Source: Aliishimia sp965656085
GTDB taxonomy: Bacteria > Pseudomonadota > Alphaproteobacteria > Rhodobacterales > Rhodobacteraceae
Reading direction: 5' to 3'
Assembly (NCBI GenBank): GCA_965656085.1
Contig: CBFHJA010000018.1
Span: 19,257-83,256 of the forward strand
Length of the DNA: 64,000 nt
Shown here: one piece after another, positions 7,482-15,845 of the stretch
Position numbering within the stretch: position 1 is the stretch's first letter
Layout of the letters: the number at the start of each line of letters is the position of its first letter
Translations under genes and position numbers: made by a program
The notes under the pieces: model-generated
Told to the model about the DNA's origin: nothing
Database searches by the model: none
The model's input: only the letters and a program-made list of their open reading frames with translations

Positions 7482-8672
7482 ATGGTGTTCTCTGCCAATC
7501 AGATTTTTTCAACCGAGGATGCCCGTCGATTGGCGCAGCGGAGACTTCCGCGCTTGATCTTTGATTTTATCGAAGGCGCGGCGGGTCGCGAAGTCGGAAC
7601 AACCCGCAATCAATCGCAGTTTGATACCATCATGCTCCGACCCCGGGTGATGGCAGATGTGGCGGAGCGCGCGACGACGACATCTCTTTTGGGACAGGAA
7701 TTCGGCCTGCCGGTCGGGATCGCTCCGATGGGGATGTGCAATCTGGCATGGCCGCATGCGGACCGGCATCTGGCGGAGGTTGCCAAGGCCTTCGACATCC
7801 CGGTCTGCCTGTCGTCCGCCGCGTCCAGCACGATCGAGGATATGGGCGCGTGGGCGGGGTCTTTGGCGTGGTTCCAGCTCTATTTCGGACAATCCGCCGA
7901 GGCGTCCTTGATGATGGCGGATCGTGCGAGACAAGCGGGCTACGAGACGCTCATCCTGACGGTGGATGTGCCGCAAGTCTCGCGCCGCATCCGAGATCTC
8001 AGGAATGGCTTCGGCGTGCCGTTCACAATGACGCCGCAAGCCTTTTGGGATTTCGCGACGCATCCGCGCTGGTCACTCAGCACGCTGCGCAATGGCCCGC
8101 CAAGCCCGAAGAATTTCGACGCCGATCACGGGACGGGCCGTTTTGACCGCGGCGCCAGCCGTGCAGGTGCAAATTGGGAGTTTCTCAAGCGGTTGCGAGA
8201 CAGCTGGCACGGCAAGCTGATCGTCAAGGGAGTGACGGCGGGGGAAGATGCGCGGCAGATCAGCCGACTTGGCGCAGACGCCGTCTATGTGTCGAACCAC
8301 GGCGGGCGCCAGCTCGACAGCGTGCCGCCTGCAATCGATCTTCTTCCCCTGATCCGCGACGCGGTGGGGGCCGATATGCCGATGATCTTCGACAGCGGTG
8401 TGCGCAGCGGGGAGGATGTGGTGAAGGCGCTAGCCCTTGGAGCGGATTTCGTGATGATTGGACGTCCGGCCCTTTTCGCCTTGGGGGCCGGCGGCGCGCC
8501 GGGTCTGACGCAACTGATGAACGCCTTTGCCGAGGACATCAGCGTCGTGCTTGCGCAGTTGGGGGCTCGGTCTGTCGCCGATCTCGGCCCGCACAGTCTT
8601 TTCCCGCCACAGCACACGGAACAATCCGCGCAACAGGCGCCCATCCCGATCCACCTTGCCGCGAAGACCTGA
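7482..8672 (+). CDS. FMN-dependent alpha-hydroxyacid oxidase/dehydrogenase
   Basis: The protein has 396 residues from the ATG at 7482 (AAGGG site upstream); the longer frame is non-homologous. The fold is the FMN TIM barrel of glycolate oxidase, L-lactate and L-mandelate dehydrogenases. The active-site loop SNHGGRQLD near residue 272 carries the catalytic His, the following segment IFDSGVRSGEDV and GADFVMIGRP bind FMN phosphate, and APMGMCNL lies near residue 85. The usual N-terminal Tyr (DY in FDYI.GGA) is Phe here (FDFIEGAAG). It would oxidise an (S)-2-hydroxyacid to the 2-oxoacid. Its stop overlaps the start of the TPP enzyme by one base. Confidence 0.9.
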   Translation: MVFSANQIFSTEDARRLAQRRLPRLIFDFIEGAAGREVGTTRNQSQFDTIMLRPRVMADVAERATTTSLLGQEFGLPVGIAPMGMCNLAWPHADRHLAEVAKAFDIPVCLSSAASSTIEDMGAWAGSLAWFQLYFGQSAEASLMMADRARQAGYETLILTVDVPQVSRRIRDLRNGFGVPFTMTPQAFWDFATHPRWSLSTLRNGPPSPKNFDADHGTGRFDRGASRAGANWEFLKRLRDSWHGKLIVKGVTAGEDARQISRLGADAVYVSNHGGRQLDSVPPAIDLLPLIRDAVGADMPMIFDSGVRSGEDVVKALALGADFVMIGRPALFALGAGGAPGLTQLMNAFAEDISVVLAQLGARSVADLGPHSLFPPQHTEQSAQQAPIPIHLAAKT

Positions 8673-10411
8673 TGAAAGAACCGACCAAGATGATGAGCAA
8701 TGACAAAACGATCAGAGGCGGTGCAGTGCTGGCCCGCGCCCTCAAGGAAAAAGGCGTCGATCACGCGTTCACGTTGGCGGGCGGGTTTTGCAACCCGGCG
8801 CTGGAAGGGTTCATGGAATGCCAGATGCCGGTGATCAACACGCCGCATGAACAAATCGCCGGGCATCTGGCGGATGGTCATGCGCGGATCACGCGCAAGC
8901 CAACCGTGTGTCTGGTCGGACCCGAAGGCTTCGCCAATGCGGTTCCGGCGATGCTCGAAGCGGGCGGCGAGCGCAGCCCGGTGATTTTCGTCACCGGGTC
9001 TTCAACGCTGAAACGGCAGGGCGCTGGCGGGTTCAAGGAAATCGACGACGTGGCGATCGCGGCTCCTTTGGTCAAGTATTCGGTTCAGATCACGGATGGC
9101 GAGCGCATCAGCGAATTCGTCAACCGTGCGTGGACAGCGGCGACAACCGGCTATCCCGGACCGGTTCATATCTCGCTCCCCGTCGATATAATGTTCTCGT
9201 CGTTTGACGTGGATGCAGGCCGTGAAGAACGCCCCTTTGATCGCTCCGACCGGCCGCTGCCGCGGGCATGGCCCGACCCGGCGGCGCTGAAGACGGTGCT
9301 TGATCTTGTCAAAGCCTCGGAACGCCCGGTGATCATCGGCGGCCATGGTGTGTGGTGGTCCAGATCCGAGGACAAGCTGGAGGCCGTGGGCAAGACCTTG
9401 CGCGTGCCGGTTTTCAATGTCCCGTACCACTCCAAGCTTCTGGGCGAGGAATGCGAGGCCTATATGGGATTGGCCGATTTCCACCAGTACCACCCCTCGA
9501 AACCGGCCATTCACGAGGCGGATCTGGTCCTGATGATCGGCGGGCCGCTCGACAATCAGATGAATTTCGGCAATCCGCCGTTCTTTACCGCGGATCAGAC
9601 GCTGGTCTGTATCAATGGCAGCCATGAAGAGCTGGAACACAATCAGGCCGCCGACGAGGTGCTGTTGTCCGATCCCGGCGCGTTTCTGGATGCGCTGATG
9701 GATGTCGGCACATCATGGCCTGACTGGTTCGACCTGCAAAGGACCCGCCGCGCGGCTTGGGTCGACGCGTGGTACGAGCATATCGCGGCAGAGACGGCCA
9801 AGCCGGGCAAGATGCACCCGCTGCAACTGTCGCTCGATGTGCAGGCGCAGATGGGCGACGAGGACTGGCTGATCTTCGACGGCGGCAACACGCATTTCTG
9901 GTCCGAGATCGCGGTCAACATGGCGGGCTGGCGCGGCCAGAAGCTGGGCGGGATCATGCACCCGGGAAATTACTCGCTGCTGGGGGTCGGTGTGTCCTTT
10001 GGGGTGTCGGCCAAAGCGGTGCATCCGGATCGCAATGTCGTGGTGATTTCGGGCGACGGGGCCTTTCTGTCCGGCGGGTTGTCGATTGAAGCCGCGTTTC
10101 AGGAGAACCTGCCGATCACGATTGTGATCGACAATAACGGCGGGCTCGATTGCATTTCGCAGCAGCAGGAACGTCTTTTTGCAAATGGCACACACTTTGC
10201 CACCGATTTTCGGGATATTCCTTTCCACACGATGTGCGAAGGGCTTGGGGGGCATGGCGAGTTGGTCGAGACACGCGACCAACTGGCACCGGCGTTGAAA
10301 CGAGCCATGGCCAGTGGCAAGACGGCCATCGTCAACGTCAAATGTCGCGGTGTGATCAGCCCGATCGTGGCGGCGACCTCCGACAAACGAGACAAGGCTT
10401 CGATCGAATAA
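8672..10411 (+). CDS. Thiamine-diphosphate-dependent enzyme, 2-oxoacid decarboxylase/acetolactate synthase fold
   Basis: The protein has 579 residues from the ATG at 8672, which overlaps the upstream stop (TGATG). It has the three-domain architecture of benzoylformate decarboxylase, oxalyl-CoA decarboxylase and acetolactate synthase: an N-terminal PYR domain with the cofactor-activating Glu in NTPHEQ (residue 60), a central domain, and a C-terminal PP domain with the GDG...NN ThDP motif (ISGDGAFL near 461, IDNNGG about 28 residues later). Next to an FMN hydroxyacid oxidase it mimics the mandelate pathway pair, so a 2-oxoacid decarboxylation is the best guess. The sequence does not fix the substrate. 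Confidence 0.85.
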   Translation: MKEPTKMMSNDKTIRGGAVLARALKEKGVDHAFTLAGGFCNPALEGFMECQMPVINTPHEQIAGHLADGHARITRKPTVCLVGPEGFANAVPAMLEAGGERSPVIFVTGSSTLKRQGAGGFKEIDDVAIAAPLVKYSVQITDGERISEFVNRAWTAATTGYPGPVHISLPVDIMFSSFDVDAGREERPFDRSDRPLPRAWPDPAALKTVLDLVKASERPVIIGGHGVWWSRSEDKLEAVGKTLRVPVFNVPYHSKLLGEECEAYMGLADFHQYHPSKPAIHEADLVLMIGGPLDNQMNFGNPPFFTADQTLVCINGSHEELEHNQAADEVLLSDPGAFLDALMDVGTSWPDWFDLQRTRRAAWVDAWYEHIAAETAKPGKMHPLQLSLDVQAQMGDEDWLIFDGGNTHFWSEIAVNMAGWRGQKLGGIMHPGNYSLLGVGVSFGVSAKAVHPDRNVVVISGDGAFLSGGLSIEAAFQENLPITIVIDNNGGLDCISQQQERLFANGTHFATDFRDIPFHTMCEGLGGHGELVETRDQLAPALKRAMASGKTAIVNVKCRGVISPIVAATSDKRDKASIE

Positions 10412-10746
10412 TGGCGACACTTACCTCACACACGCTGAACGGCTCCGACGGCACGCATGCAGGCGGCATCGCGGTGCGCCTGCATGACCTCAAGAGCGGC
10501 AAACGCCTCCTGACGTCCGCCATGGATGCGGGCGGGCGGCTGTCCGAGACGATTGAGCCGGGCGATATCGACCCAAGCGCGACCTATGAGTTGCTGTTCG
10601 ACACCTCCGCATATTGGGCCGCGCGCGACATGCCCGCGACGGTGCAGCAGATCGCCCTGCGCTTTTCCATGCCGGACCCGGAAGGTGTGTACCATATGCC
10701 CGTTATCCTGAACCCCAATTCCTATTCCATGTGGTGCTCTGCCTGA
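10411..10746 (+). CDS. Transthyretin-like / 5-hydroxyisourate hydrolase family protein with altered C-terminus
   Basis: The protein has 111 residues, the standard size of the transthyretin-like family, and starts one base inside the preceding stop (TAATG). The N-terminal LTSHTLN (His7), Arg43 in GGRL and His95 in VYHMPV match three catalytic residues of 5-hydroxyisourate hydrolase. The hallmark C-terminal YRGS is replaced by WCSA: the Arg and the terminal Ser are both lost. It is therefore unlikely to be a normal HIU hydrolase, and no other uric-acid gene is present. It sits between a ThDP enzyme and a DmdA-family demethylase, suggesting it hydrolyses or isomerises a pathway intermediate. Confidence 0.85.
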   Translation: MATLTSHTLNGSDGTHAGGIAVRLHDLKSGKRLLTSAMDAGGRLSETIEPGDIDPSATYELLFDTSAYWAARDMPATVQQIALRFSMPDPEGVYHMPVILNPNSYSMWCSA

Positions 10747-11855
10747 TGGATGATCTCAATATGTCACGGCGCATTCGCCGCACGCCCTACACGGACCGGG
10801 TGGAACAGGCGGGCGTGCGCGGGTTCTCGGTGGTCAACCACATGCTCTTGCCCAAGGCCTTTCAGCGCTCGGTCGAGGAGGATTACTGGCACCTGCGCGA
10901 GCATGTGCAGATCTGGGACGTGTCCTGCCAGCGTCAGGTTCAGATCATGGGACCGGATGCCGCTGTGCTTGTGCAGTGGATGACACCGCGCGATATCTCC
11001 GGGGCAAAGGTGGGCGATTGCCTGTATGTCCCGCTGATCGACGCCGATGCCGGGCTGATCAATGATCCGGTCTTGCTGAAACTGGCGGAGGATCGTTTCT
11101 GGCTGTCCATCGCGGACAGCGACGTGTTGCTCTACGCGATGGGCCTTGCGCTCGGGCGCGGTCTGGATGTGGAGGTGTCCGAACCGGATGTATCGCCCCT
11201 TGCAGTGCAGGGACCGAAGGCCGAAACGCTTCTGGCGGACCTGTTCGGCACCCATGTCCGCGACATCCGGTTTTTCAAGTTCGGCTGGATTGACGTCGAA
11301 GGGACGCGCCAACTGATCGCCCGGTCCGGTTACTCGCGGCAGGGCGGGTTCGAGATTTATCTGCAAGGCGGCCATCTTGGCCCGGCCCTGTGGGACGCGA
11401 TCTGGCAGGCGGGGCAGCCGCATGACATCACGCCCGGCTGTCCGAACCTGATCGAGCGGATCGAGGGCGGGCTGTTTTCCTACGGCAACGAGATGACCCG
11501 GCAGAACAATCCGTTCGAGATCGGGTTGGGCAAGTTTTGCTCGGTGGATGACTCGATCGACTATATCGGCCGGGAGGCCCTCCAGAAGATCGCCGCCGAC
11601 GGCGTTCAGCGCGAAATCCGGGGGGTCGCCTTCGATGGCGGCCCGTGCCCGACCTGCTCACGGCCGTGGCCGGTCATGGTCGGCGAGGTGCAGGTCGGAC
11701 AGGTGACGTCCGCCATCTGGTCGCCGCGGCTAAAGCGCAATGTCGGACAATCGATGATTGAGCGCGCCTTCTGGGCGCCGGGCCAACCGGTCACGGTGCA
11801 GTCTCAGGATGGTGCTTCGCGGCCCGGTGAGGTGTCTGCGCTGCCTTTTGCGTGA
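10746..11855 (+). CDS. dmdA: DmdA-family (GcvT fold) tetrahydrofolate-dependent demethylase
   Basis: The protein has 369 residues from the ATG at 10746 (one-base overlap with the preceding stop), the length of DmdA. It matches dimethylsulfoniopropionate demethylase throughout: SRRIRRTPY, a VVNHMLLP segment near residue 32, WDVSCQRQV, VEPDVSPLAVQGPK near residue 150, SRQGGFEIY, and CPNLIERIE.GLFSYGNEMTR. DmdA moves a methyl group from DMSP to tetrahydrofolate, giving methylmercaptopropionate. Small differences from typical DmdA (VVNHMLLP for VYNHMLLP, GYSRQ for GWSKQ, GNEMTRQNN for GNDMTRENT) leave room for a paralogue with a related sulfonium or ammonium substrate. It ends 24 bp from the convergent ABC genes. 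Confidence 0.8.
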   Translation: MDDLNMSRRIRRTPYTDRVEQAGVRGFSVVNHMLLPKAFQRSVEEDYWHLREHVQIWDVSCQRQVQIMGPDAAVLVQWMTPRDISGAKVGDCLYVPLIDADAGLINDPVLLKLAEDRFWLSIADSDVLLYAMGLALGRGLDVEVSEPDVSPLAVQGPKAETLLADLFGTHVRDIRFFKFGWIDVEGTRQLIARSGYSRQGGFEIYLQGGHLGPALWDAIWQAGQPHDITPGCPNLIERIEGGLFSYGNEMTRQNNPFEIGLGKFCSVDDSIDYIGREALQKIAADGVQREIRGVAFDGGPCPTCSRPWPVMVGEVQVGQVTSAIWSPRLKRNVGQSMIERAFWAPGQPVTVQSQDGASRPGEVSALPFA

Positions 11856-11879
11856 GCGACGCGTCCGGGATCGAGATCT

Positions 11880-13925
11880 TCACGCCGTCTGCTCTGTGGC
11901 CTGCGCCATTTGCAGGCGCGACAGGGCGGCGATCTCATGGTGGCAGCGAATTGCGTGACCGCTGTCGCCGGTCTGCCACGGCGGGGCTTGCGTGTCGCAG
12001 ATCGGCCCGATCTTGCGCGGACAGCGGCGCTGAAAGGGGCACCCTTGTGCAGGCGGAGACAGCTCGACCACATCATCCGCGCTCAGCGTGGGCGCCGTAT
12101 CGGGATCGGGCTCCAGAACTGCATCGAGCAAAACCTCGGTATAGGGATGCGATGGCTCTGCATAGACATCCGCCGATGGACCGATCTCGCACAGCCGCCC
12201 CTGATAGAGAACCGCGACCCGATCCGACAAGGCACGAACCACAGCCAGATCGTGGCTGACGAAGATATAGGTCGTCCCTTGTGTCGCCTTGAGGTCATTG
12301 AGCAGGTCGAGGACCGCCGCCTGCACCGACACGTCGAGCGCCGAGGTCACTTCATCGCAAAGCACCAACTCGGGCTCGGCCGCAAAGGCACGGGCAATGG
12401 CGACACGCTGCTTTTCGCCGCCCGACAACTGGCTGGGCAGCCGGTCCAGATAGTGGGCGCCCAACCGGACGCGCTCCAGTATCTCCGCACTGCGCCGATA
12501 AAGGGCATCGCCCGTGAGCCCGAAATAGAGCTTCAAGGGCTGTTCAAGGATTTCCGCGATGGTGTGGCGCGGGTTCAGACTGTCATCTGGGTTCTGAAAG
12601 ATCAGTTGCACTTTGCGCAAATGGTCGGCGCTTCGGTATTCGACCTCGCGCGCCAACTCAGTGCCGCCTGCGACACGGATCGTGCCTCCCGTAGGTGGCA
12701 GCAGGCCTGCGATGGCTTTCAGGATGGTCGATTTTCCCGAGCCGCTTTCGCCGACAAGGCCCAGCGTCTCGCCCTTTTCGACGGCGATCTCGATGCCGTC
12801 GACGGTCATGACCCGGGTCCCGGCACGCCCGCGCAGCTTGTCGAGTAGCCCGGGCCGCGTGTAGCTGATCGACAGATCCTGCAATTGCAGCGCCGGTGCG
12901 TCGGCTGCGGCCACTTTCACCGGTTCCGCACCCGATCCGACAATCGAAATTTCCTCGGCCCGTTCGGGATAGAAACAGCGCACGGCCTCACCGCCGGGTT
13001 GTGTGACGAGATCGGGCCGGCTGTTTCGGCATCTGTCTTGCGCCAAGGCACACCGCTCCACGAAGGCACATCCCGCGCCAGCCCCGCCCGGGGCCGGAGG
13101 GGTGCCGTCGAGGGCAACGGGCAGACGCGGGTCGCTGAGCTTGGGGATCGAGGCAAGAAGCCCGCGCGCATAGGGGTGCACCGGGGTTGTCAGCACTTGC
13201 CGCGTCGTGCCCTGCAACACGATCTCGCCGGCATACATCACCACCACTTGGTCGCAGACCCGCGCAATCGCGCCCAGATCGTGGCTGACATAGACCATCG
13301 CCATGCCGCGCTCCCGGGCAATCTCGCGCAGCAACTCGAGGATGTGCGCCTGTGTCGTGACATCGAGACCGGTTGTCGGTTCGTCCAGAAGCAGGGCATG
13401 CGGCTCGCCCGCCAAGGCCATTGCAATCGCGACGCGCTGTTGTTGACCGCCCGACAGTTCATGCGGAAACCGCGTCACGATGGCGTCCGGATCGGGAAGG
13501 CGCACTTGGCGCAGCAGGTCGACGGCTTTGGCGGCATGCTGTGCCTCGGGCACGTCGGAGTGCAGGCGCAACGCCTCGATCAGTTGCGCCCCGATCCGCA
13601 GCGTCGGCGTCAGGGATTGGCCCGAGTTCTGCGGGATCAGCGCCAACTCGCCGCCGCGTATCTGTTCCAGCTCAGTGCGCGACTGGGCGAACATGTCCCT
13701 GCCCTGAAAGGCGACCGAGCCGCCTATGAGGCGCAGGCCGCGCTTCAGATAGCCCATGGCGGCCAGTGCGAGGGTCGATTTGCCCGACCCGCTCTCGCCG
13801 ACGATGCCGACGCTCTCGCCTTCCCCGACGCGCAGATCGATGTTGCGCAGAACCGGCAGGGTCTGCCCGGATTTCCCGGTGAACCCAACCGAGATGTTGC
13901 GGATGTCGATGAGGGCGTTGCTCAT
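11880..13925 (-). CDS. Fused dipeptide-type ABC transporter ATPase (DppD-DppF in one chain)
   Basis: The 681-residue protein contains two complete ABC ATPase domains. The first has Walker A GESGSGKST near residue 40, signature LSGGQQQR and LLDEPTTGLD; the second has GESGSGKST, LSGGEKQR and CDEVTSALD. Each is followed by the oligopeptide-transporter C-terminal Cys-containing region (e.g. GCAFVERCALAQDRC and GCPFQRRCPRKIGPIC). The start is the ATG complementary to 13923-13925, which overlaps the upstream permease stop by four bases. It energises import through the two permeases upstream. The longer frame adds an unrelated 76-residue extension and is rejected. Confidence 0.93.
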   Translation of the reverse strand: MSNALIDIRNISVGFTGKSGQTLPVLRNIDLRVGEGESVGIVGESGSGKSTLALAAMGYLKRGLRLIGGSVAFQGRDMFAQSRTELEQIRGGELALIPQNSGQSLTPTLRIGAQLIEALRLHSDVPEAQHAAKAVDLLRQVRLPDPDAIVTRFPHELSGGQQQRVAIAMALAGEPHALLLDEPTTGLDVTTQAHILELLREIARERGMAMVYVSHDLGAIARVCDQVVVMYAGEIVLQGTTRQVLTTPVHPYARGLLASIPKLSDPRLPVALDGTPPAPGGAGAGCAFVERCALAQDRCRNSRPDLVTQPGGEAVRCFYPERAEEISIVGSGAEPVKVAAADAPALQLQDLSISYTRPGLLDKLRGRAGTRVMTVDGIEIAVEKGETLGLVGESGSGKSTILKAIAGLLPPTGGTIRVAGGTELAREVEYRSADHLRKVQLIFQNPDDSLNPRHTIAEILEQPLKLYFGLTGDALYRRSAEILERVRLGAHYLDRLPSQLSGGEKQRVAIARAFAAEPELVLCDEVTSALDVSVQAAVLDLLNDLKATQGTTYIFVSHDLAVVRALSDRVAVLYQGRLCEIGPSADVYAEPSHPYTEVLLDAVLEPDPDTAPTLSADDVVELSPPAQGCPFQRRCPRKIGPICDTQAPPWQTGDSGHAIRCHHEIAALSRLQMAQATEQTA

Positions 13926-14809
13926 ACCGGTGCCTTTTGTGCGCGGTCGATGCCGAGGGCCTTGGCCAGCGCATCCGCTGTCAGATTGATCCCGATGATG
14001 AGCGACGACAGTGCGATCACCGGCCCCAGCACGCCCCACGGTGCGAAGGACATGAAGCCGCGCGCATCCGCGATCATCAGCCCCCAATCCGGCGTTGGAG
14101 GCGAGACGCCGAAGCCCAGAAAGGACAGCGACGAGAACGCAAGAAGCATCCACGACCAGCGCATCGCGCCTTCGACCATCAGCGTATCGAGCACATTGGG
14201 CAGCAACTCACGCCGAATGATCGTCATGCGCCCATGCCCCCGGGCGCGCGAGGCGGACACGAAGTCACGCGCGACGACGTCATGAGTGGCGGCGCGGGCA
14301 ATGCGGATCACGGGGATGCCGTAAAAGAAGGCGAGGGTGGGGATCAGAACTTCGATGCCGGTTCCGAAGGTCACGATGAGCACCAGCATTTTCAGAATCC
14401 ACGGCAAGGACAGAAACGCATCGACAACGCGCATCAGGACTTCGTCCACACGCCCGCCGATAAGGCCGAACAGGATGCCCACGAACCCGCCCCATGCCAC
14501 GGCAATGGGTGTGGCGATCCCCGTGACAAGCAGCGCTTCGCGCCCGCCCAGCAGCACGCGGGTCAACACGTCACGGCCCAGATGGTCGGTGCCCAGCCAA
14601 TGCGCCGCATCCGGCCCTGTCAGCATCATCGCGCTGTTCATCGCCTTGTAGTCATATGGCACGATCAGCGGGCTGATGAAGGCCAGAACTACGTGGAAGA
14701 CGACGAGCGACAAGCCGATGGCACCGGATGGCCGGGAGACGACGTCGCGCAGCACCGAACTGATCCGGCCAAGCCGCGTGTTCTTCGGAGGGGCGGTCGA
14801 AATGCTCAT
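13922..14809 (-). CDS. Dipeptide-type ABC transporter permease (DppC-like)
   Basis: The 295-residue inner-membrane protein has an N-terminal segment, then about six predicted helices typical of DppC/OppC. The family motif HWLGTDHLGRDVLTRVL lies around residue 70, and the EAA coupling loop reads RARGHGRMTIIRRELLPN near 195. It overlaps the DppB-like gene by four bases upstream and the ATPase by four bases downstream, so the transporter is translated as a coupled unit. The solute is not told by the permease. Confidence 0.93.
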   Translation of the reverse strand: MSISTAPPKNTRLGRISSVLRDVVSRPSGAIGLSLVVFHVVLAFISPLIVPYDYKAMNSAMMLTGPDAAHWLGTDHLGRDVLTRVLLGGREALLVTGIATPIAVAWGGFVGILFGLIGGRVDEVLMRVVDAFLSLPWILKMLVLIVTFGTGIEVLIPTLAFFYGIPVIRIARAATHDVVARDFVSASRARGHGRMTIIRRELLPNVLDTLMVEGAMRWSWMLLAFSSLSFLGFGVSPPTPDWGLMIADARGFMSFAPWGVLGPVIALSSLIIGINLTADALAKALGIDRAQKAPV

Positions 14810-15765
14810 CCGCGCCTCATGTGCAAGGTGCGCAAGCGCGGGTTGGCGATCATCGTGAGAATGTCGGCGGTCAGGTTCACGCCGACATAGACCGTCGCGA
14901 CGATCAGGGCGATGGCCTGCACGACCGGCAGGTCACGATCCGAGATGGCATCGATCATCATCCGGCCCAGCCCGGGATAGTTGAACACGACCTCGATCAC
15001 CACGACACCGCCGAGCAGCCATGCGATGGTCAACGCAACGACGTTGATCGCGGGCAACAGCGCGTTGGGCAACGCATGGCGGAAGACGATGCGCCAGTAG
15101 GGCACGCCTTTCAGCGTCGCCATCTGGATATAGTCGCCGGCCATGACCTCGATCACCGAGGACCGCACCATGCGCAGGATATGGGCGGTCATGACCATCG
15201 TCAGCACGAACACCGGCAACAGGATTTCCGGGAAGAACTCGGCAGCGGGTGCATCGGCCGAGGTCAACACGATGCCGGGCAGCCAGCCGAGCCAGACGGA
15301 GAAGACCAGAATGAGCACGGTCGCGGACACGAATTCCGGAATGGTCATGGCGAAAATGGCGAGGGTCGAGACCGTCAGGTCAATCGGGCGGTCCCGCCAC
15401 AGGCCTGTGACAACGCCGAGGAAAATCGCCAGCGGAACGCCCAAGCCGAGTGCACAGGCCGCGAGCAGAAGCGAGTTCTTCAGACGGTTCCCGACAAGCT
15501 CGGCAATGCTCCGTTCGCCATTCGCCGACACGCCCAGATCGCCTTGCACAGCGCTTGCGGCCCAGTCCAGATAGCGCACGGTGGCTGGCCGGTTCAGCCC
15601 TTGAGCGTCACGACAGTTTTCCAGCAGCTTGCCCTGCGCCTCGCGTTCGAGGAAGGCGGTGCAGGCATCGCCGGGCAACATCTCGACGCCGGCGAAGATG
15701 ATCATGGAGACGATGACCACCGTGATCGCGCCCAGAAAAAGCCGACGAAGAAGCATGCGAAGCAT
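14806..15765 (-). CDS. Dipeptide-type ABC transporter permease (DppB-like)
   Basis: The 319-residue inner-membrane protein starts MLRMLLRRLFLGAITVVIVSMIIF, the first helix typical of DppB/OppB. The EAA loop is TLKGVPYWRIVFRHALPNAL around residue 215, with six helices overall. It overlaps the DppC-like gene by four bases. An 80-bp gap with a strong hairpin separates it from the upstream binding-protein gene. Confidence 0.93.
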   Translation of the reverse strand: MLRMLLRRLFLGAITVVIVSMIIFAGVEMLPGDACTAFLEREAQGKLLENCRDAQGLNRPATVRYLDWAASAVQGDLGVSANGERSIAELVGNRLKNSLLLAACALGLGVPLAIFLGVVTGLWRDRPIDLTVSTLAIFAMTIPEFVSATVLILVFSVWLGWLPGIVLTSADAPAAEFFPEILLPVFVLTMVMTAHILRMVRSSVIEVMAGDYIQMATLKGVPYWRIVFRHALPNALLPAINVVALTIAWLLGGVVVIEVVFNYPGLGRMMIDAISDRDLPVVQAIALIVATVYVGVNLTADILTMIANPRLRTLHMRRG

Positions 15766-15799
15766 GGAATGAAACCTGACTGGCGGGGAAGTTGTCGTG

Positions 15800-15830
15800 C
15801 ACGGGCGCGGCCTGTACCGCCGCGCCCGTG
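15800..15830 (-). terminator. 12-bp-stem hairpin between binding-protein and permease genes
   Basis: CACGGGCGCGGC (15800-15811) and GCCGCGCCCGTG (15819-15830) form a perfect 12-bp stem with a 7-base loop in the only gap of the operon. There is no clean T-tract, so it more likely acts as an mRNA-stabilising or attenuating hairpin, keeping binding-protein mRNA more abundant than permease mRNA. Confidence 0.6.
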
Positions 15831-15845
15831 TCGGTCAACGGGGTC

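Noticed and set aside
8174..10411. 745-residue extended start of the ThDP enzyme
   Set aside because: The extra residues lie in another frame of the hydroxyacid oxidase gene; the ATG at 8672 is coupled to its stop and gives the family length.
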